Shown: positions 22,143-33,129 of the stretch, piece after piece
Numbering within the stretch: the first letter of the stretch is position 1
How the letters are laid out: every line of letters starts with the position of its first letter
Source of the DNA: Undaria pinnatifida
Taxonomy: Eukaryota; Sar; Phaeophyceae; Laminariales; Alariaceae
Assembly: GCA_012845835.1 (NCBI GenBank)
Contig: JABAKD010000021.1
Coordinates: 10,361,199-10,425,198, forward strand
Length of the DNA stretch: 64,000 bases
Reading direction: 5' to 3'
Notes under the pieces: generated by a model
What the model saw: the letters and a program-made list of their open reading frames with translations, nothing else
Databases searched by the model: none
What the model was told of the DNA's origin: nothing
Translations under genes and position numbers: made by a program

Positions 22143-22551
22143 GGAGGGGGGGAGGGGGGGGAGGGGACGGGTGGGGCAGGTCAATTAGTGCGTGGGAACT
22201 ATGAATCCTTCTTGTAGGGGAGGGGGGGGGGAATGTGGCGGGGGGGCGGGGGACGGGGGGGGAGGAGGCTTTAGGTCGCATAGATGTAGGGGTTTGCTCT
22301 AAGCGTGGTGCTAGGTCTAGGCGACGGTGCGGGTGGTGGGGAAGGAGGGGGCGTTGAGGGCGGTGGGGGGGAGGGGGGGAGCAGCAGCGGCATGGACGGC
22401 TCTATAACGATAATGAGACGATATCCAGGGCGTGGAAGTGTTTATTACTCTGGCGGATTTTGATATTAGGTGGGGCGTTTGAGCAAGGGAAAGCGAGGAA
22501 AAAAAAAAAGGAAGGGCGGGGGAGGGCGGGGGGGGGGGGGGGACTTCTAAT

Positions 22552-22835
22552 TTCCACCTTCTTGACAAGCCGTGGACACAGGTGTCGTCCCTTTTCCCCC
22601 CCGCTTCTTGCCTTTAATTTTTATCGCGCATAGGGTTCAGTAATCCCACTGCTCGTTTATTTTTCATCGAGTGTTGCTAACTCACGCTCTCGCGCTTTCC
22701 GCAAGTCAAATTGTGCACAAGAAAAAGTCCCAACGAATTTATACGCGTATGCACTCGGCGGGGCTCGAACGCACGAAACTGAGCTATACCAGGCTCGAGG
22801 ATAACCTGATACGCCATCGGGGCGACCGGTATCTC
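22552..22835 (-). mobile_element. tRNA-derived SINE, copy 2
   Basis: The minus strand starts GGTCGCCCCGATGGCGTATC (A-box region) and has GCGTTCGAGCCCC as its B box. The body matches copies 1 and 3. It lies directly beside the (TTG)n tract at 22857. Confidence 0.75.
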
Positions 22836-22855
22836 ACATTATACACTCGTCAAGG

Positions 22856-23036
<181 letters not shown>

Positions 23037-24300
23037 GTGTCTCGCATCAATTCTTCTGTAAGAAAACTAGACTATGGAGTCCGTGGTCACACAAAGGTGC
23101 TGGAACCCTAGGAAGATCCGAAAACCACATGAAATCGAAATTCGTCCGGTAAATACTACGCTTTCCCAACTAAAACTCGCTATACAAAGAAGGCGCACAG
23201 ATGAAAAGATCCAACGTGCAAACTGAGCTCACATAGCCGCGGGTATCCACTCAACTACTACAGCATGGAGTTCCCCCGTTCCCACAACTAACCACCTCGC
23301 GGCTACAAACTACAGCGGTTGGGCTGCCTGCACCGTGCGAACCGCACGGTAGTCGTGAGCACAGACGAACGCGGTTGCTGTCTGGAGTGCTGTCAGAGTG
23401 ACGACCCGCGGGCATGCAGTGAAACAAGAGCAATCGAACCAAAAACCGCAATACAAATACGAGTATCAATGATCGCCCCGCCTTCCCGAGTTATTTGACA
23501 GGTTGCAGCGCAGCTACTACGCCCGTGCCTGAAAATTGAAAACTGCGCGGGGTCGTTCCCCATGAAGGGTACACAATTCCTTTACAACCTCTGCAAAAAT
23601 CAGTGACGTATAAGTAACATGTTGTACTACTGCCTCGTAAAAAACCCTGAAAAAAAGACGATCGCTGCTCTCGTAATGATGGTATGCGTGCGGGTCGTGG
23701 GTCTCCGTGTGCCATCCTCCTGCTGTGGTTCTCCATGGCCGCCTCATCGCGCTAGGTCACTCGGCCCGCTCCTTCGCACTTGCTCTCGTTGACACTCAAT
23801 TTCAATCGGTCCCCCTTCTCCCCCGTCCCAAGAAAACCAAATGATCCACGCAGCTTGCGGCGCTGATCTGAAAAACGAAAATTCTCGTTCAGGGAGAGTT
23901 TAATCCGTCTCTTCCCCGCCCGTCGACGGCCAGTCGCCCTTCTTCTCCGTCTTCGAATCCAGCCTCCTGCCGGCGCAGTTCCCTCCAAGCAAACCGGGAC
24001 TGCGCCGTAGCGTGGCTCGTGGTGGCGTCTGCCCCCGCGCACGAGCATCCCGATTTAGCATTGCTGCTCCGCCGCTGCTGCCTAAATAGACGCGCGAATC
24101 GTGGGTGACCATGCCTAACGCACCACGTGCGACCAAACTCTACCGCCCCACCTAAGCCTCGCGGCCGCACGCAGCAGCAAGAAGGTATCACTCCTTGAGG
24201 GTGAGTCCGGCCTTACACCCGCCAGAAAGACCCTCCCACTCGCTACAAGCCTGCTAGCACATGCTTCACAGCACGCCTTACCGAGACGGCAAGGGGAACG
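23037..24300. other. No recognisable gene
   Basis: Short frames on both strands show no familiar motif. The GC-rich minus-strand stretch 23750-24190 is Arg/Ala/Gly-rich but resembles nothing I know. Confidence 0.5.
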
Positions 24301-25645
24301 GAGGACAGCAGGATCAGGTCGGCGACTCCCCTGCCTATAATGCCAGGGTCAACAGTACTAATAAGACGTTCAACCTTGTTCTGCGCACGGAAACGTTACA
24401 ACCCGCATCGAGGGGGACAAAACCAGACGTCTATTTGTGGAATTCAGATTGCATGAAACAATAAGCGTTATCAGGTTTCATAGTGTGAGTTAACGTTTGG
24501 AGTGGGCTACTCGGGTCCACCGGGTTCGTACGGAAGTTCCTGTGTACTCCCTGTATGTGTGGCAGGCGAGCGGAGGTCCAGCCCAGGCCTGGTGCTCGGG
24601 GTGTTTGTGCTGTCGAGTCATGACGGAAAACGCGGTGGACGTCGATCCCTACTGTTCCGAAGTGATCTCTTTTCTGATCTTGAGACTTCTTGATGTAATG
24701 CGAAGGCACACTTACACACCTACCTGTATTGATCGAATGAAGACCAACGAGTGAGATCTGGCGTTCTGCATCATCTCAGGCCTCGGGCGGTACACTTGAT
24801 CCAAACGAAGCTCTTCGAACGCCCATCTCACACACTACCAGAGAACACAGAAACTATAGCGTGGGTTCAAAAAGCCAGACCCCTGTACTCCTACAGATGG
24901 AAGCTCTTGCGCTAATACTGAATGATCAAAGGTGCGTGTCGCCGAATAGCCGATTGTTTTTGCTAATAATCCAGAGAACCTCCGTGGTCATTTCCGGGCG
25001 GAGCACCCGCAGGCCACAAACAAATAGGTGTTGGGGAAACTCAAAATTTATGTCGTGAAAACCACGGAACGACTTCTTCCATATTTCAAGAACATTAAAT
25101 AAACTGTTTGGATGTTAATTGGGGCTGCAGCAAACAAGAAATTCCCGGATGGGTCGATTCCTCCGAAGAATCGACGTGATAGACAGGCATCACTAATAGC
25201 GTGAGATTTACATCGCCATCAGTTTTCTCGGGATAATCAGGCCACCTCGTGGGGCCAGCACTGAGCGCTTGAGAATTTTTGAAATGAAAAAATACACTTC
25301 ATTCCGCTGTTAGATCGACCAAAAATGAATTAGATCACGACTCAGCCTTGCAAGCTGCGTGCAATACTTTAATCGTGCGTGTTACGGGGTGTGTGTACCC
25401 TCGTTAAGGATACAGGTCGGCTACTCCCCTGCTAATGCCAGGGTCAACAGGCCTAAGACGTTTAACCTTGTTCTGCGCACGGAAACTGTATAACCCGCTT
25501 TGAGGGGGACAAAAACAGACATCTGTGGAATTCAGTATGCATAAACCAATAAGTTTTATAGTGTGAGTTAACTTTTGGAGTGGGCTACTTGGGTCTGTCG
25601 GGTTTGTACGCCAGTTCCTGTGTACTCCCTGTATGATATATGCGC
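24301..25645 (+). repeat. Diverged module A' locus 1 (two A' copies and spacer)
   Basis: A' sequence (TCGGCGACTCCCCTGCC, CTGCGCACGGAAACGTTACAAC) at 24305-24560 is followed by about 720 bases of spacer and then a second, fuller A' at 25285-25645. The spacer contains GAGTCATGACGGAAAACGCG and CGGAGCACCCGCAGGCCACA. The same order of A', spacer, A' is found at 44575-45895. Confidence 0.75.
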
Positions 25646-25649
25646 CGAC

Positions 25650-25785
25650 CAAGTTTTGTTTGTGCTTTCTCCCTGGGGTATTCCTCAGCTCCAGAGTGAC
25701 TAGAGCCTGTCCTGTGACCACGGACGACTTGATTGTGCGAGTTAATGTAAGAACAACAACAAACAACAACAACGAACGCTACCCC
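25650..25785 (+). mobile_element. Retroposon copy 5, strongly 5'-truncated
   Basis: Only the last 110 bases of the body (GGGTATTCCTCAGCTCCAGA to GCGAGTTAATGTAAGAAC) and a short imperfect AAC tail remain. Confidence 0.7.
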
Positions 25786-25902
25786 TGTGCTTGACACCTG
25801 TTTATTGTGTCACCACGATGCATCGTAGATCTAGGTCCTGAAGCCTGAATAGAAGCATGTTTATTTGCGGCACACAATTTGGAATTCAAGACTGATATAT
25901 TT

Positions 25903-26190
25903 CAGGGCCTTCCCCGGCATTAATCCCGCCGAGCGTGGAATCGCGGTGGATCGACCACACACACAACAGAGTTACGAATGAGGAATACACATTGGCGAAA
26001 GCGCTGTTCCTACTTTCTTTGTTAAAAAACACCGCCACACTCGATTCGCCGCGGTATGTACCTTTCTTATTATTATTGTGGTGCGTTTTCCATTCATTGT
26101 TTATTCTTCGTTTGTAACTCTGGTTGTGTGTGGTTGATTCACTGCGATGCGATTCTATGATACGCGGAATTAATCCCGGGGAAGGCCCTG
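25903..26190. mobile_element. 288-bp MITE with 27-bp inverted ends
   Basis: The left end starts CAGGGCCTTCCCCGG and the right end finishes CCGGGGAAGGCCCTG; over 27 bases the ends match at 25 when one is reverse-complemented. The CAGGG start and the size suit non-autonomous hAT-like elements. An 8-bp target duplication is not clear (ATATATTT before, ATCTTTTC after). No coding sequence. Confidence 0.75.
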
Positions 26191-26494
26191 ATCTTTTCCA
26201 GGGCCCTTCCTCCCTAGGTTCGTGCGTGAGACTCCAACATTATGCAGGGTATATTGGTGTACCTTCTCACTTATTATCGTCAGAGAAAACTGCCGGAAAA
26301 AACACAAACAAGCGAAACCAAACAGAAAACGGCAGGAAGGTAGTCGTTGGGGCAACCTGGTGTTTGGGGTAACGGGTAGAAATATAGATCAGCAGAAGGA
26401 CGGGAAATCTCGGGGTTTCCAATGTAGGATAGCGGGATGTTTGGTACGGGATATTTTAGAAAATGAAATTTCCGGATAATTATTACTCCGGAGT

Positions 26495-26845
26495 ATAAAA
26501 ATTAAAATACACTCCAGCTGTGAGATCGGATATTTTATCGAAACTCATATTTGCAAGCTGTGTCTGATACTCCGATCGCGCGTATTACGGGTTGTGTGTC
26601 CTCATTAAGGATATAGATCGGCGATTCCCCTTGCAACTACAACAGTGTAGCACTCAGGGTCAACAGGGTGATGTTAGTCAGTCTGTGCGCGGAAACTACA
26701 AACCCGTTTCTGAGGGGGACAAAATCTGACAGCTGTGGAAGGAAATGCATCAGTTTATCAAGTGCATACTGTAAGTCGAATAACCGGTGCGGGGCGGGCG
26801 GTTTTGAAGGACGTGGGGGCCTGATTTTGATCAAAAGGGGGGCGA
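26495..26845 (+). repeat. Module A, copy 7, followed by modules B and C
   Basis: A full module A outside the main array, followed by G runs (26847-26955), module B (26999) and module C up to about 27175. It shows that the A-G run-B-C order is a mobile or duplicated unit. Confidence 0.85.
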
Positions 26846-27179
26846 GAGGGGGGGACGGGGGGTGAGGGGACGGGTGGGGCAGGTCAATTTGTGCTTGGAA
26901 ACTATAAACCCTGCTTGTTGGGGAGGGGGGAGGGATGTGGCGGGGGGGGGGGGCGGGGGGTACGGCTTTAGGTCACATAGATGTAGGGGTTTGCTATACG
27001 CGTGGTGCTACGTCTAGGCGATGGTCCGGGTGGTGGGGAAGGAGGAGGCGTTGGAGGCGGGGGTGGGTGGGAGTGGCAGAAGCGGCATGGACGGCTCTAA
27101 AACGATAACGAGGCGATATCCAGGGCGTGGAAGTGTTTATTACTCTGGCGGATTTCGATATTCGGTGGGGCGTTAGAGG

Positions 27180-27850
27180 CAAAATATGATCGAGAGGTCA
27201 GATACCAACGAGCAACTGTAGAGCTGCATGAAGCAGGGAATCGTCGGTGCAACGAATAGCCAGGAAGAGGTAGCTATCGGGCGAGGTCCTGCACGAACTG
27301 AAGAGGACCGAGGCAGAGGGAAAGGGGCGTCAGGGACTCGTCAAGTTGTTTTAATGTGTGGTTTGGTGGTTTGCTCTTCTGGGTTGCTGTGCTGGAGGGT
27401 GAGCATCGTCGAAAGCAGCAGTCGTCCGGAAAAACGAGCAAGGATGGAGAGTCTCGCCCCGACCCAACAATTGGACGAGGAGCAGGGCCACCTGGTGGGC
27501 CCGGCCCAGGCTCAACGCAGAGAACGAGGTCAGGTGGCGGAGCAACCGAGCGCGTGGACGAGGGTACAGTACACGGAAATACGCTCGCAGCCGTAAGCGC
27601 GTCGTCCAGTAGAAGCGTGCAGTTCCCGGACGTTGAATCACAGGTGCTTGACGGAGCCCACGAACGGTCGCAGACGGTCGGGTAGAGGGAGGCGCGAGTC
27701 GCGTAGGAACACTCACACATCGCCAGGCAGAGAAGGAAGGAGTTTATTTAGGCACCACCGCGAGCAAACCAACCCCACCTAACGTGTCCCAGCCCCGAAA
27801 CACCACAAAAATTTCCCCGCGCGATCTCGGAGCCCCCCATCTGCGGGTGG
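27180..27850. other. Unassigned; possible 5' region of the DIRS-like element
   Basis: Overlapping frames of 109-148 residues on both strands are P/G/R-rich and resemble no known family. The sequence abuts the Gln-rich start of the DIRS-like element, so it could be its terminal-repeat or leader region. I could not identify terminal repeats by eye. Confidence 0.4.
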
Positions 27851-27904
27851 AGGGAGTTCAGATCAGCAGCAGGCAGGAGCGGGGCGAGATTACAGCCAGC
27901 TGGA

Positions 27905-28320
27905 GTTTTTTATCGGGCCACCACAGGCGTCCTGGGGCGCGGTAGGAGAGCCGCAGCATCAACAGCAAGGGTGGACACCGCAGCGGCAGTATGGCACGGA
28001 CGCACCACAGCATCCGCAGCAAGGCGAGGCATCACAGCAACAAGGGGCGGCAATGGGGGGGACCCCAACAACAACGGCAGCAGCGGGGTTGGTCACCGCA
28101 GCAGCTGAGCGCGGGCGCACCACGGCGACAGCAGCAGCAGGCGGCCACCGCAGCCGCAGCGAGGGTAGGGACCAGAGCACGGGGGGGGGGGTACGTTAGG
28201 GAGGAGGTGTAGTGAACCCACCACAGCAGCAGCAGGCAAGCGGGCAGCTGCAGCAGCAACAGCAGTCAAACTGGCAGTAGCAACAGCAAAGTAATCAGCA
28301 GCAGTTAGACAGTGGGAAAT
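27905..28320 (+). pseudogene. Gln-rich N-terminal region of the DIRS gag
   Basis: From 27915 the frame reads GPPQASWGAVGEPQHQQQGW, then continues with PQHPQQGEASQQQG. After a G-run frameshift near 28050 comes another Gln-rich piece (PQQQQASGQLQQQQQ) at 28218-28270. Codons are mostly CAG/CAA. Position and composition fit a low-complexity gag start. No CCHC knuckle was seen. Confidence 0.45.
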
Positions 28321-28558
28321 TTGGTGAAGTGAACGCGTGGAAGTTGAAGGGTCAGGACAGCAACAGCAGCTGATGGGAACGCTCTTAGGGCAGCCGGGGC
28401 GTGGGGGGGGTAAGGTAAGCCCGTGGGAGATGGGTCCGCCGAGGCTGCAACAGCAACTGTATCAGGAACCGGGCACGGAAGGGGGGGACTGGAGCGACAC
28501 CTCATATAGCCACGGGCCGTAGTGGGGGGTTGGCGAAGTTTTCGTAAGGGGGGCAGGG

Positions 28559-29047
28559 TTGGGGAGGGGTGGGGGGGTGGCGGGGGGTTGGGGAGGATGC
28601 AATATGCCGTCCCTGACGGAAACGTTGTGGAGGAAGGGCAACCGCACGGTGGTAGTCTGGGCGTCTCTACGCGGGGACGGGAATGCCCCACCGTTTGATT
28701 CGGTGGAGGTGATGATCACGGTCACGGGGGGCTTCATCGTTGGGTGGGAGGGCGCTCAGCAGATAGCGGGACTGAGCAACATCGATGTCCGCAACTTCTC
28801 CCAGCGGGACCATTTTGGCTCCGGGGGAGGGACTGTGCAGGTATCCCTGGACCACAGGGTGGAGACCGTATTTCTGTTGCTAACAGACCTCATGCAGTAC
28901 GTGGTAGATGCCAATAAAGGCCTTCGGGCACGCATCGCTGCACCGGACGAACAAGCTGCTCGAGCGTTTTCGCGCGGTAGCGCAGGGGGTGAGAATTTTC
29001 CACGCGCAGAATACGCGGGTGGCCCTATCAGAGCCGTTCAAGGGTAA
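28559..29047 (+). CDS. Putative gag-like frame of the DIRS element
   Basis: A 162-residue frame upstream of the RT on the same strand. After a Gly-rich start it has non-repetitive sequence such as VEVMITVTGGFIVGWEG and VETVFLLLTDLMQYVVDANK. I do not recognise the fold. The gag call rests only on its place before RT in a DIRS-like element. Confidence 0.4.
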   Translation: MGRGGGVAGGWGGCNMPSLTETLWRKGNRTVVVWASLRGDGNAPPFDSVEVMITVTGGFIVGWEGAQQIAGLSNIDVRNFSQRDHFGSGGGTVQVSLDHRVETVFLLLTDLMQYVVDANKGLRARIAAPDEQAARAFSRGSAGGENFPRAEYAGGPIRAVQG

Positions 29048-29897
29048 ATTCGTCTAATGCTTTAACAAGAATATCCAGGAGTAGACGGAGGAAGCATCCC
29101 GGCAGGCGCACATGTTGAAGCAATAAGTCGGGATGTTCCCGGGTCAGAGCGACGTATACCCGATGCCACTACCGCATTGCACGCGAACCCATACATGAGT
29201 TACAACGGCACCCATCTACCTGGCGGACGTAGTGTACGCAGAGGAGCCCACCACTGGGGGGTATAGGAATAGACGGGTGTCGAGGGGATGAGAGGGGGGG
29301 TCAAGCGAGACCGGGGCAGCGGGAAAGTGTGAGGAGGGGTGGGGGGGAACGAACGAAGAGCGGCGGGGGTTGGGGTGGGGGAGGGGGGGGAGGAGAAGGG
29401 AGGGGGGGACGGGAGGAGGAGGGGGGGGAAGGGGCATATGACCGACTCTGCCACGACTACGAAGAACTCGGGGCATGCCTCCACGAGCTAAAGAAGCGAA
29501 TGCCATTCAGATACAGACACGGCAGCGGTTACAAATTCTCGAAGGGTGCGTTTCTGCAGAAGGAGGGGGCAGGGTCGGGAAAGCGGAAAAGGGAGAAGGA
29601 GGAGGAGGAGGAGTAGAGTGGGTCGGGGAGATGGTGGGGGGGGTGGGGAAGGGCGGGAGGGGAGAGACGGACCGGCGAAGAAACAAGGGCACGGGCTCCT
29701 CGGCGCGGCCAACCAGGCGAGCTACCGACACCAGTTCTGAGGCGACCACGTCGAGGGCAGCGGCGGGGGGTTCCGGTTGGGCACTGGGCCAAAGAGGGGA
29801 GCCGATTCCTCCGGGATCGTTGGTTGTGTCAGATACAGCTGCGATATCCGGCCGGCGCGTAAGAGATCAGAAGCGTTGGCGGGTTGCAAAATAATTT

Positions 29898-31147
29898 TTG
29901 ATGAGGGTGTCTGGGGAGTCAACGAAGGCGACAAGCTTGATGCGAGCCTTAGCCACGACCGCAGTGGCAGTATTATCGCGGGTTTTCGGCTGGGGGGGGA
30001 GGGCGAGGGGAAAAGGAGTGGGGCAGGCAGTGCGTTTGTTGGGGGGGTCGTTGACGGCGCCTCATATGGAGCCGGGGCGCGTGCAAGCGTTCTTCGGGGA
30101 CAAACATCAACTTCCTGGAATCGATAACTTGAGGCCGGGTGGAAACCTGACGAAAGAGCTTATATACGAGAACAATTCAAGCGCACAGAAGTTTCTCGTG
30201 GCAGTGTGAGAAAAGGCGGTTGCGGATGTTGCAAGTGGCCGGGCGATTGTTTTCCAGAAGGAACAGGCGGGGCAGGTAGAAGGATTGCGGGTGTCACCGG
30301 TCGGGGAGTGGAAGAGCGGGAAAAGATAAGAATCATCCATGACATGACTTTTGAGCACAGAAACGGGAGTGGGGGGGAGTCGGTGAATTCGACGACGGAC
30401 TGGGATGAGATTCCGACATATGCGCTGGCGGGGGGAATGCATGAAGTGGTACAGAGGGTTCTCGGGCTGAGGGTTAAGTTCGGGGATCGAGCGCGGATTC
30501 TCACTCAAAAAATGGATGTCCAAAATGCGTTCAGGCAGATTCCAGTGGACCCTGACGGGGCCAGGGTTTTCGGGTACGTGTTGTGGGAGTTCCTTCTCGT
30601 CGATTTGCGGTTGAAGTTTGGGTGGAGGAGCAGTCCGGGGTGGTGGGGGGTGATTTCGGCTGCGATGCGGCATGCGCAACGTAATACCACGAGAGCTTCC
30701 GCGTTGTTCTCGCCGGACGGGGACCGCGCAGTGGAGCACGTGACGGTGGCACAGAAAACAGGGCGTTCAGTAGTCGGTTGGCCGGCAGAGTGTGTAGTGA
30801 GGCCGGTGGAGGAGAGGGGGGCAGACGACCCGGCCTTTGTGTCTTTTTTGATGGACGATGCAATTTCGGTAGAAGTTCAATGGGATGCGGAGGGGGCGCG
30901 TTGTTTGCACTTGTCACGATCCTTAGCTTTCTTCTATGATCATGATGTGGGCGAGAGATTCGAGCAGGAGGAGTCACTGACGCGTAAAAAGGTGACGGGT
31001 TGGGCGGCGCAACAGGAGGTTTTGGGCTACGATATCGACACAGAGAGTATGACCATTGCCCTGCCGACACGAAAAATAGACGACTTGCGCGCCCGAGTAG
31101 CAGAGCGGACGACGGAGCGGCAGTCGGCAACGGTGCGGGGGGGGTGA
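29898..31147 (+). pseudogene. DIRS-like reverse transcriptase
   Basis: The N-terminal part (30085-30200) reads GDKHQLPGIDNLRPGGNL and after a frame change joins the 313-residue frame at 30206. Motifs in order: KIRIIHDMTFE (finger block), KMDVQNAFRQIPVDPDG (motif A with Asp), FGWRSSPGWWGV (motif B, the DIRS form of FGLxxAP) and FLMDDAISVEV (motif C, both Asp kept). VLGYDIDTESM and GKLHHTSFVIHFVR, the usual run-in to RNase H, follow the palm. The core active site looks complete. Confidence 0.85.
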
Positions 31148-31319
31148 TTGTTAGCGGGGAAGTTGCACCACACTTCCTTTGTGATCCACTTCGTCCGTAG
31201 GCTGCTGCAGATTTATAATCTGCATCTTCGTGGGGCGGGGCGGTCCGGGGGGGAGGGGGGCGTGGGGCACGTACAGAAAGCGGGCGGAAGCGAGGTGGGT
31301 TTTTAGGTTGTCACGTTAA

Positions 31320-31745
31320 TTCATGGCTGACGTGGGGTCGTGGAAATGGGTTTTGGGAAGGGGGGGAGGGTACGGGGGGGTGAGGATAACAGCACCGTTC
31401 TTTAGCTTCGATAAGCAGCGGCCGAGTAGGACGTGGTTTTCGGACGTATCCTTGGCAGCAATAGGGGGGTTATGTATGGAGACGGGGGTGCAGTGGAGAT
31501 TCGCCCCTCCGGAAAAGGTGTAGAAACGAACGGTAGAGGGGGCAGGCCGTAGCCGATTTGATTTCCATCAACCTGCTCGAGGTAATGGCAATGTTGATGA
31601 CGGCGTACGTTATGATTGACATGAAGGGAGAGAGACCGCGTAAAAGAGGAGAAGCAGTTCTGATGAGGACGGAAAATGAAGCAGCGGTGACCTGGGTGAG
31701 GAGGGGGGGTAGACGCAAGCGAAGGTAGGGACGTTGATGAGGATA
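31320..31745 (+). pseudogene. DIRS-like RNase H
   Basis: TWFSDVSLAAIGGLCMETG holds the first catalytic Asp. After a frame change come INLLEVMAMLMTAYV with the Glu and LMRTENEAAVTWVRRG, where the usual T-D-N is T-E-N. This is the typical DIRS RNase H order. It is broken by at least one frameshift and a stop at about 31727. Confidence 0.75.
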
Positions 31746-31771
31746 ATTGGAGCATTGGGAGAAAGGGGAGG

Positions 31772-33060
31772 GTGGTGTTTTCAGGCAGGGGGGTGGATAA
31801 TAGGTTGGCAAACGGTCTGACTAGATTGCAAGAGGGCCAGATCCTCAAGAAACTGAATGAAGAACGTCCTGGAATCGCTTGTCAGATGCAGGAGTTTGGG
31901 ACGGGGGAGAATCTCATGTGTTCGGATATGTATCGAGAGGGTACGCATTTGGAAGTGTTGCAGCTTCGACTCGAAGGACGTACGAGGCGAATAGGAGGAT
32001 GTGGGCGAGCTGGCGGTCTTTTATAGGGAAGGGGTGTGCTGGCGGCGGAAAGACATTGGGGAGATGGAGCTGGTAGGGGAGTCGGTCGATTTCATGGGAT
32101 ACTGTTGCGTAGGGAAAGGAAACGAGGTGTCGACCATAGGAGGCAAGTTGGTGGCGGTCAATTTCTACCATGAGCAGTTCTTGGGGCTATCAGTGCCCAT
32201 GAAAAACCGTTGATTAGATCTGTCAGGCAAGGTATCAAGAGGGCGCAAGTAGAGATGGATAGTCAGCAGAAAGTGAGAAGGCCGTTGATGTGGGGGGTGC
32301 TGACGGAGATATATGCAGAAGAGCGTTCAGGCATGGGGGGTAGACGGGAAGGTGTTACGGATTGGTCTGGCGCTGTCGTATTTTTTCAATGTTGCGAGCG
32401 TCGGAATTGTTTGCCAAGGGAGTAGGGTGTTTTATAAAGTATACTGATTGAGGAGGGGGCATGTGGCGTTCGTCAGGGATAACGAATAGTTGGTAGGACG
32501 CAGAATACACTAATCAGATATGGTGGAGGTGGGATTCAGGGTTCGAAGGGGGACCAAGGGAGAAAGGGGGCGGTACTAGTGAGAACAGGGACAGGGCGTG
32601 GGGTGGAGGAAAAGGAGGGGCGGCGGGTCTATTAGTGGAGCTTTTTAGGTTGTACGATCACGGGGATTTTACGGAAGAAGCGCCCTTGATACCATTTAGA
32701 GCAAAAGATGGTTGGGAGGTTTGGTCTAGGGGACGGGCAACACAGTGCTTGAGGGATGGCATCGCAAGCGTAGGGGAGAGGTGGAGAGAGGAGGGAAGCG
32801 GGGCGGGGGCGAGACTTATTCCAGAAGAATTTGCATTGCATTCGGGGAGAATAGGAGGAGCGACAAAACTGGCAGCGAGAGGGGTAACGGAGGCCGTAGT
32901 AAAGAAAGATGGAAGGTAGTCGTCAGACTCGTTTATGGTGTACGTTAGGGCGAACACGGAGGACCCGGTCTGGGTGTCAGAGATGTTGGAGCACGGGGCA
33001 CAAGAGTTTGAGAGACAATCGGAACAAGGGACTAGATGGGGCGGAATGGGATAAGTCTCC
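31772..33060 (+). pseudogene. DIRS-like tyrosine recombinase
   Basis: Frames in order: the end of RNase H with GVDNRLANGLTRLQEG; the N-terminal helical domain (ASTRRTYEANRRMWASWRSF, 31950-32010); VRRPLMWGVLTEIYAEE (32275-32320); and the catalytic end at 32632-32960. LHSGRIGGATKLAARGV carries the H-x-x-R pair. FMVYVRAN carries the nucleophile Tyr. A TAG stands where the family has the Trp before the nucleophile. A G-rich insert separates the two halves. Confidence 0.8.
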
Positions 33061-33129
33061 TCTGGCCGGTAATGTAACGACCGCTTGGGGAACTGCTATC
33101 GGAACCCAAACGGTTAGGAAATAACCGGA

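Larger units (their letters stand above)
11237..22545 (+). repeat. G-run-punctuated modular repeat array
   Basis: Over about 11 kb a small set of unique-sequence modules recurs, separated by uninterrupted or nearly uninterrupted runs of G of roughly 8 to 40 bases, always on the plus strand. Examples of runs are 11600-11638, 15185-15207, 17508-17546, 17709-17770, 18257-18279, 18653-18674, 20518-20575 and 21123-21139. Modules seen: A (head with CCAGCTGTGAGATCG), B (GTGCTAGGTCTAGGCGAT), C (GGATTTCGATATTAGGTGG) and D (TTTCAATATGTGCGCGGAAA to the CATCGCTAATTATA block). The retroposon, a SINE and about 1.5 kb of other sequence interrupt it between 11.65 and 14.45 kb. I know of no element class with this layout. 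Confidence 0.75.

Noticed and set aside
11237-22545. CRISPR-like array
   Set aside because: Repeats are hundreds of bases long with G-run spacers, and the genome is eukaryotic; no short direct repeats with unique spacers and no cas genes.
27991-28259. Cys-rich frames on the minus strand
   Set aside because: Reverse reading of CAG/CAA repeats (Gln-rich gag on the plus strand).
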